Of a DNA stretch of 18,993 bases, positions 15,612 through 18,993 are shown one piece after another. Origin of the DNA: an uncultured beta proteobacterium. Its GTDB lineage: Bacteria; Pseudomonadota; Gammaproteobacteria; Burkholderiales; SG8-39. Made by a program: the position numbers and the translations under genes. The number at the start of each line of letters is the position of its first letter. The stretch's first letter is position 1. The notes beneath the pieces were generated by a model. The model had not been told where the DNA came from and made no database searches. It was given only the letters and a program-made list of their open reading frames with translations. Location of the stretch: assembly GCA_902826155.1 (NCBI GenBank), contig CADEDU010000069.1:19797-38789 (forward strand). Direction: 5' to 3'.

Positions 15612-16709
15612 TCAGGCGTCGGCTTGAGCAAGCGCGTCGATGACCGCGCGTGTGATCGCCTGGGTACCGTCGCTGCCGCCGAACTCGAACGGTCGCACGC
15701 GCCCGCTCGCGAAGACACGATCGATGGCGCGCTCGAGCAACCGACTCGCCATCAGCAACTGCTCATTGCCGTGTCGATCGCCGAGCCACTCCAGCATCAT
15801 CGCCCCCGACAACAGCATCGCCGTCGGATTGGCCTTGTCTTGCCCGGCGATGTCCGGTGCGGTGCCATGCGCCGGTTGGAACAGCGCATGCTTCAGGCCG
15901 ATGTCGCCCGATGGCGCGAGCCCCATGCTGCCGACCAGGCCGCCGCCCAGATCGGAGAGGATGTCGCCGAACTGATTCTCCATCGGCAACACGTCGTACT
16001 CCCATGGTTGCCGCACCAGGTTGAGCGCCATCGCGTCGATGTAGCAGTGATCGGCGCGAATATCCGGATGGCGCGTGGCGCGTTCGCGGAAGATGCGGTG
16101 CATGAACGCCTGCGAGGTGTAGACATTGGACTTGTCGACGCAGGTCACGCGCCCTTTGCCCGGGCGGCGCTGCTTGCGCCGCGCCGCGAGCGCGAACGCG
16201 TAGTCGAACAACCGCTCGCAGGCAACTCGTGAGATGCGGCAGGTGTCGAACGCTTCGGCGTCATTGCGGATATCAGCCTTGCCGCGTGAATAGAAGAACC
16301 CTTCCGTCTGCTCGCGCAGGATGATCAGATCGATATCGCGGGCGCGCGGATCGGCCAGGGTGGTCGGCAGGCCGGGGATCGTGCGGATCGGCCGCACTCC
16401 TGCGAACAGAGTGAGGTGCTCGCGCAGATCCAACTGCGGGGCGATCTCACGGCCATCGGGCAGACGCACGTCGGGCAGACCCATCGCGCCGAACAGGATT
16501 GCATGCGCCTGCTCGCAGGCCCGCAATGTCGATTCGGGCAGTGCGACGCCGGTGTCACGGTAGTGCTCGGCCCCAGCCGGGTGCGTGGCGAAAGTCAGAG
16601 CAAAACCGCCTACCCGGGATTGCAGCGCGCGAAGCGCATCGAGGCACACCGCCATCACCTCCTTGCCAATGCCATCACCGGGAAGCACTGCAATCGAGTA
16701 GGTGTTCAT
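15612..16709 (-). CDS. isocitrate/isopropylmalate dehydrogenase-family oxidative decarboxylase
   Basis: 365 residues from ATG 16707-16709. A TTG seven codons upstream is possible, but no start has a clear Shine-Dalgarno. The family oxidises and decarboxylates 2-hydroxy acids bearing a beta-carboxylate, with NAD(P)+ and Mg2+/Mn2+. Seen are VLPGDGIG at 8-15, the arginine set Arg96, Arg106 and Arg132, Tyr140 in REQTEGFFYSRGKAD, Lys193 in CVDKSNVY, metal ligands Asp225, Asp249 and Asp253 (FGDILSDLGGG), and HGTAPDIAG at 281-289. The substrate loop FFYSRGKAD differs from what I remember for LeuB and for tartrate dehydrogenase, so this is probably neither a standard leucine enzyme nor an Icd. No leuCD genes are near. 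It is divergent from the SDR-hydrolase pair, which suggests a catabolic role, for example on a malate- or tartrate-like acid. Confidence 0.85.
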   Translation of the reverse strand: MNTYSIAVLPGDGIGKEVMAVCLDALRALQSRVGGFALTFATHPAGAEHYRDTGVALPESTLRACEQAHAILFGAMGLPDVRLPDGREIAPQLDLREHLTLFAGVRPIRTIPGLPTTLADPRARDIDLIILREQTEGFFYSRGKADIRNDAEAFDTCRISRVACERLFDYAFALAARRKQRRPGKGRVTCVDKSNVYTSQAFMHRIFRERATRHPDIRADHCYIDAMALNLVRQPWEYDVLPMENQFGDILSDLGGGLVGSMGLAPSGDIGLKHALFQPAHGTAPDIAGQDKANPTAMLLSGAMMLEWLGDRHGNEQLLMASRLLERAIDRVFASGRVRPFEFGGSDGTQAITRAVIDALAQADA

Positions 16710-16971
16710 GTGAGGGGCTGGACGCGCCAAGTGGGGTGGTGTGGGGTTGGAGCGGCGAGTGGGCGCCGCCCCGTGAAGACAAGCCGAGCGAATTGTCAGG
16801 GCTCGGTGCGTTTCCCGTGGGATAGTCGAAATCCGGCGTTAAAGCAAGCACTTGAAAGCGATTGGACGCTCTCGCCGCGAGGGCCTTCCCGGCAGCGACG
16901 GACCGCCCGCGGTCGAGCCGGGACTACTCGCGACGGTGCCGTCCACGCACCTTCGAAGGGTCGCCGACTGG

Positions 16972-17000
16972 TGGATTCCCGCACTCGGCGCTTCTATAAT
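16972..17000 (+). promoter_or_regulatory. probable sigma-70 promoter of the SDR-hydrolase operon
   Basis: A perfect TATAAT lies at 16995-17000, with TGGATT (16972-16977) as a weak -35 at 17-base spacing. Transcription would begin near 17007, giving a leader of about 80 bases. Because an upstream TTG at 17000 overlaps this box, the protein start must lie further downstream, which agrees with GTG 17090. Confidence 0.55.
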
Positions 17001-17010
17001 TGAAAGCTTT

Positions 17011-17027
17011 CGCGTTCATCGAACGCG
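17011..17027. promoter_or_regulatory. palindromic operator candidate
   Basis: CGCGTTC-ATC-GAACGCG is a perfect inverted repeat with 7-bp arms, beginning 10 bases after the TATAAT box and covering the first transcribed bases. That is a typical place for a repressor of a catabolic operon. The regulator is not encoded in the window. Confidence 0.5.
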
Positions 17028-17035
17028 TCCATCAC

Positions 17036-17070
17036 GCAGTTCCAACGCCTTTTTCAGGCAGTTCCAACGC
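17036..17070 (+). repeat. 13-bp direct repeat, 22-bp period, in the SDR leader
   Basis: GCAGTTCCAACGC occurs at 17036-17048 and 17058-17070. The 22-base distance places both copies on about the same helix face, two turns apart, between the palindrome and the ribosome binding site. It may be a second protein-binding array or an RNA-level element. Confidence 0.6.
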
Positions 17071-17089
17071 GAGCGCAAAGAGGGGAGAC

Positions 17090-17869
17090 GTGTCGGCGGA
17101 GCAGGCTCATTCGCAAGCTGCACCCGGAGCCAGAGGACGTCTGGCCGGCAAGATCGCGCTGATCACCGCTGCCGGTCAGGGCATGGGGCGTGCGGCTGCG
17201 GTCGCGTTCGCGCGCGAGGGTGCGACCGTCTGGGCCACCGACGTGAGCGCCGGTGCGCTGGATTCGCTCAAGGGCGAGGCTCGCGTCAAGACGCACCGCC
17301 TCGACGTGACCAGCAATGACGAAGTCGCGGCTGCGGCCAAGCTGGTCGGCACCATCGACGTGCTGTTCAATTGCGCCGGGTTCGTGCACCACGGCAGTCT
17401 GCTCGATGCTCCCGAGCGCGACTGGGATGCCGGATTCGATCTGAACGTGAAATCGATGTATCGCATGACCAAGGCGTTTCTGCCGGGCATGCTGGCGCAG
17501 GGTCGAGGCTCAATCATCAACATGGCCTCGGTTGCGTCCAGCCTGCGTGGCCTGCCCAACCGTCTGGTCTATGGGACGACCAAAGCCGCGGTGATCGGTT
17601 TTACCAAAGCGGTGGCGGCCGACTATGTCGGGCAGGGCATTCGCTGCAACGCGGTGGCCCCTGGCACGATCGACACACCATCGCTGCAGGGTCGGATCAA
17701 CGCCTTCCCCGATCCGGAGCAGGCCCGCAAGGATTTCGTGGCCCGCCAGCCGATGAAGCGTCTGGGAACGGTGGACGACATGACGCCGCTGTTCGTATAT
17801 CTCGCCTCCGATGAGAGCGCGTTCGCCACCGGCGTGGTGTTCTCCGTCGACGGGGGCATGATGATCTGA
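17090..17869 (+). CDS. SDR-family dehydrogenase, DHRS6 / 2-keto-3-deoxy-L-fuconate dehydrogenase-like
   Basis: 259 residues from GTG 17090, with GAGG six bases upstream inside AGAGGGGAG. A classical short-chain dehydrogenase acting in the cytoplasm with NAD+: glycine motif TAAGQGMG (26-33), Asp51 at the end of strand beta-2 (NAD preference), NCAGFVHHG (94-102), and catalytic Ser147, Tyr161 and Lys165 (YGTTK). Long stretches match what I remember of human DHRS6: VLFN-AGFVHHG, LNV-SMY-M-KAFLP-MLAQ, TTKAAVIG-TK-VAAD and PGT-DTPSLQ-R. Arg158 corresponds to its carboxylate-binding Arg144. Bacterial relatives oxidise 2-keto-3-deoxy-L-fuconate or rhamnonate at C4 in the diketo-hydrolase route. The hydrolase gene 96 bases downstream supports that role over 3-hydroxybutyrate oxidation. 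Confidence 0.88.
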   Translation: MSAEQAHSQAAPGARGRLAGKIALITAAGQGMGRAAAVAFAREGATVWATDVSAGALDSLKGEARVKTHRLDVTSNDEVAAAAKLVGTIDVLFNCAGFVHHGSLLDAPERDWDAGFDLNVKSMYRMTKAFLPGMLAQGRGSIINMASVASSLRGLPNRLVYGTTKAAVIGFTKAVAADYVGQGIRCNAVAPGTIDTPSLQGRINAFPDPEQARKDFVARQPMKRLGTVDDMTPLFVYLASDESAFATGVVFSVDGGMMI

Positions 17870-17965
17870 AGCTCGAGGAATGCCGAAGTTTTCCTGCTCC
17901 TGTACTCCGTACGTTCAACTCCAAACAAAGATTTCGCAGCCTGCTCAAAGTAAAGAGGAACACCA

Positions 17966-18817
17966 ATGAAACTGTGTCGCTTCGGCAAGAACGGCTATGA
18001 AAAGCCCGGCATGATCGACTCCCAGGGAACGCTGCGCGACCTCTCGGGGGTGATCCCTAACATCGATCAGGACACGATCTCGCCGAAAGGGCTCGCCAAG
18101 CTGCGCAAGATCCGGCCCGAATCGCTGCCGCTGGTGAAGACCGAGCCGCGCATGGGTGTGCCCTACACGGGCATCAGCAAGTTCGTCGCCATCGGCCTGA
18201 ACTACAAGCTACACGCCGAAGAGGCCGGCGCGCCGATCCCGCCCGAGCCGATCATTTTCATGAAGGCCACCACCTGCATCAGCGGGCCCAACGACGACAT
18301 CATCACGCCGAAGAATTCCACCAAGCTCGACTACGAGGTGGAGTTGGGCATCGTCATCGGTACCAAGGCGCAGTACGTCTCGGAGGAGAAGGCGCTCGAC
18401 TATGTGGCCGGCTACACCATCGTGAACGACGTGTCCGAACGTGCGTTCCAGTTGCAGTCGAGCCAGTGGGACAAGGGCAAAAGCGCCGACTCGTTCGGAC
18501 CGATCGGTCCGTGGCTGGTCACCACCGACGAAATCCGCGATCCGCAAACGCTGGAGATCTGGCTCGACGTGAATGGCGAATTGCGTCAGTCGAGCCACAC
18601 CCGCGACATGATCTTCAGCTGCGCCAAGATCGTCTCGTATTGCAGCAACTACTTCACCCTGCTGCCCGGCGACATCATCTGCACCGGCACGCCCTCGGGC
18701 GTCGCGCTGGGCATCAAGGATCGCGATGCATTCCTCAAGCCCGGCGATGTCGTCACGGTCGGTATCAAGAATCTGGGCGAGCAACGGCAGCGCGTGATCG
18801 CTTTCCCCGGCAAGTAG
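17966..18817 (+). CDS. fumarylacetoacetase-family hydrolase (2,4-diketo-3-deoxy-L-fuconate hydrolase-like)
   Basis: 283 residues from ATG 17966, with AGAGGA six bases upstream. FAH-fold enzymes cut C-C bonds of 1,3-diketo acids in the cytoplasm using Mg2+ or Mn2+. An N-terminal cap (MKLCRFGKNGYEKPGMID) is followed by the catalytic domain from about residue 70. Metal ligands Glu124, Glu126 and Asp155 stand in LDYEVELGIVIG and VNDVSERAFQ. Conserved SFGPIGPW (176-183) and LLPGDIICTGTPSGV are also present. The MKLCR...KPG(M/L)ID-type start is that of the branch often labelled ureidoglycolate lyase, which includes 2,4-diketo-3-deoxy-L-fuconate hydrolase (products pyruvate and L-lactate). Sitting 96 bases behind the SDR gene, it probably works on that enzyme's diketo product. 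An acylpyruvase or oxaloacetate decarboxylase role cannot be excluded. Confidence 0.9.
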   Translation: MKLCRFGKNGYEKPGMIDSQGTLRDLSGVIPNIDQDTISPKGLAKLRKIRPESLPLVKTEPRMGVPYTGISKFVAIGLNYKLHAEEAGAPIPPEPIIFMKATTCISGPNDDIITPKNSTKLDYEVELGIVIGTKAQYVSEEKALDYVAGYTIVNDVSERAFQLQSSQWDKGKSADSFGPIGPWLVTTDEIRDPQTLEIWLDVNGELRQSSHTRDMIFSCAKIVSYCSNYFTLLPGDIICTGTPSGVALGIKDRDAFLKPGDVVTVGIKNLGEQRQRVIAFPGK

Positions 18818-18842
18818 GGCATCAAAGAGCGACCACCCCCAT

Positions 18843-18993
18843 CGGCGCGCGACCCGCGCCGCAAACTGGGCTCCCTCCCTTTCTAACGACGACAGTCGTG
18901 CGAGAGAGGGAGGGCGGGGGCGGGAGAGCGGCAACACCCGGCGCGCGACCCGCGCCGCAAACTGGGCTCCCTCCCTTTCTAACGACGACAGTC
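18843..18993. repeat. direct repeat with 96-bp period running off the window
   Basis: The 55 bases at 18843-18897 (starting CGGCGCGCGACCC, ending GACGACAGTC) recur without change at 18939-18993, where the window stops. The spacing of 96 bases and the cut-off second copy suggest a longer tandem array after the hydrolase gene. No open frame with recognisable content runs through it. Confidence 0.85.
18873..18914. terminator. long two-part hairpin after the hydrolase gene
   Basis: CCCTCCCTTTCT (18873-18884) pairs with AGAGAGGGAGGG (18903-18914) over 12 positions with a single G-U. Inside it ACGAC-GACA-GTCGT (18886-18899) forms a second 5-bp stem. It starts 56 bases after the stop codon and could end or protect the SDR-hydrolase mRNA, but there is no T-tract. 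It lies within the 96-bp repeat, so it may instead be a dispersed REP-like element. Confidence 0.5.

Larger units (their letters stand above)
16710..17089. other. divergent control region of the dehydrogenase and the SDR-hydrolase pair
   Basis: 380 bases between two divergent starts. The left two-thirds (16710-16960) shows nothing I can support. The right third holds the TATAAT box, palindrome and direct repeats listed separately, all on the side of the SDR gene. Confidence 0.6.

Noticed and set aside
15149..15718. Open frames in the 15053-15611 gap
   Set aside because: Arg/Ala/Ser-rich, no motif, no convincing start site, and partly overlapping the end of the dehydrogenase gene.
17000..17089. 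Extended SDR start at TTG 17000
   Set aside because: It overlaps the TATAAT box and would add 30 residues of no family likeness. GTG 17090 has a good ribosome binding site and gives the usual SDR length.

Overview
This window is high-GC DNA from what looks like a betaproteobacterium, probably Burkholderiales. The assignment is an inference from GC content, the resemblance of the catabolic proteins to Burkholderia/Comamonas-type families, GTG and TTG starts with good ribosome binding sites, and a small lysine/alanine-rich histone H1-like protein. I see no rRNA, tRNA, insertion sequence, phage gene or CRISPR array.

Left part (1-6832): the 3' end of an FAD-dependent monooxygenase converges on a proline-rich lipoprotein with a TonB-C-like domain. 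Five minus-strand catabolic genes follow. In transcription order they are an acylating acetaldehyde dehydrogenase (DmpF/MhpF type), 4-hydroxy-2-oxovalerate aldolase (DmpG/MhpE type), an IlvD/Edd-family sugar-acid dehydratase (closest by motif to L-arabinonate dehydratase), an HpcH/HpaI-type aldolase, and a D-2-hydroxyacid dehydrogenase that overlaps the aldolase by ATGA. The set mixes the end of an aromatic meta-cleavage pathway with non-phosphorylative sugar-acid breakdown. No 2-oxopent-4-enoate hydratase is present.

Middle part (7301-14538): an Asp/Glu racemase-superfamily protein is followed by the most striking gene of the window, a 1531-residue lipoprotein at 8292-12887. In order it carries a complete galactose-oxidase/glyoxal-oxidase-type copper-radical oxidase, a PKD domain, a YVTN beta-propeller, a di-haem cytochrome c peroxidase/MauG-like module with two CxxCH motifs, a bacterial Ig-like domain and a PA14 domain. 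Ten bases downstream is a SCO-type copper chaperone. Oxidase, haem peroxidase-like module and copper chaperone together suggest a self-contained extracytoplasmic oxidase system. A convergent EamA-type transporter follows.

Right part (14539-18993): a 27-bp tandem repeat with hairpins lies between the transporter and the H1-like gene. A featureless 559-bp gap precedes an isocitrate/isopropylmalate-dehydrogenase-family gene. Divergent from that gene is a likely two-gene operon: an SDR closely resembling DHRS6/2-keto-3-deoxy-L-fuconate dehydrogenase, then a fumarylacetoacetase-family hydrolase resembling 2,4-diketo-3-deoxy-L-fuconate hydrolase. Its promoter region has a TATAAT box, a perfect 7-3-7 palindrome and a 13-bp direct repeat. 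The window ends in a 96-bp-period repeat with a long hairpin. Overall the region seems devoted to catabolism of sugar acids or hydroxy-keto acids to pyruvate, lactate and acetyl-CoA, with an unrelated extracytoplasmic copper/haem oxidase in the centre.
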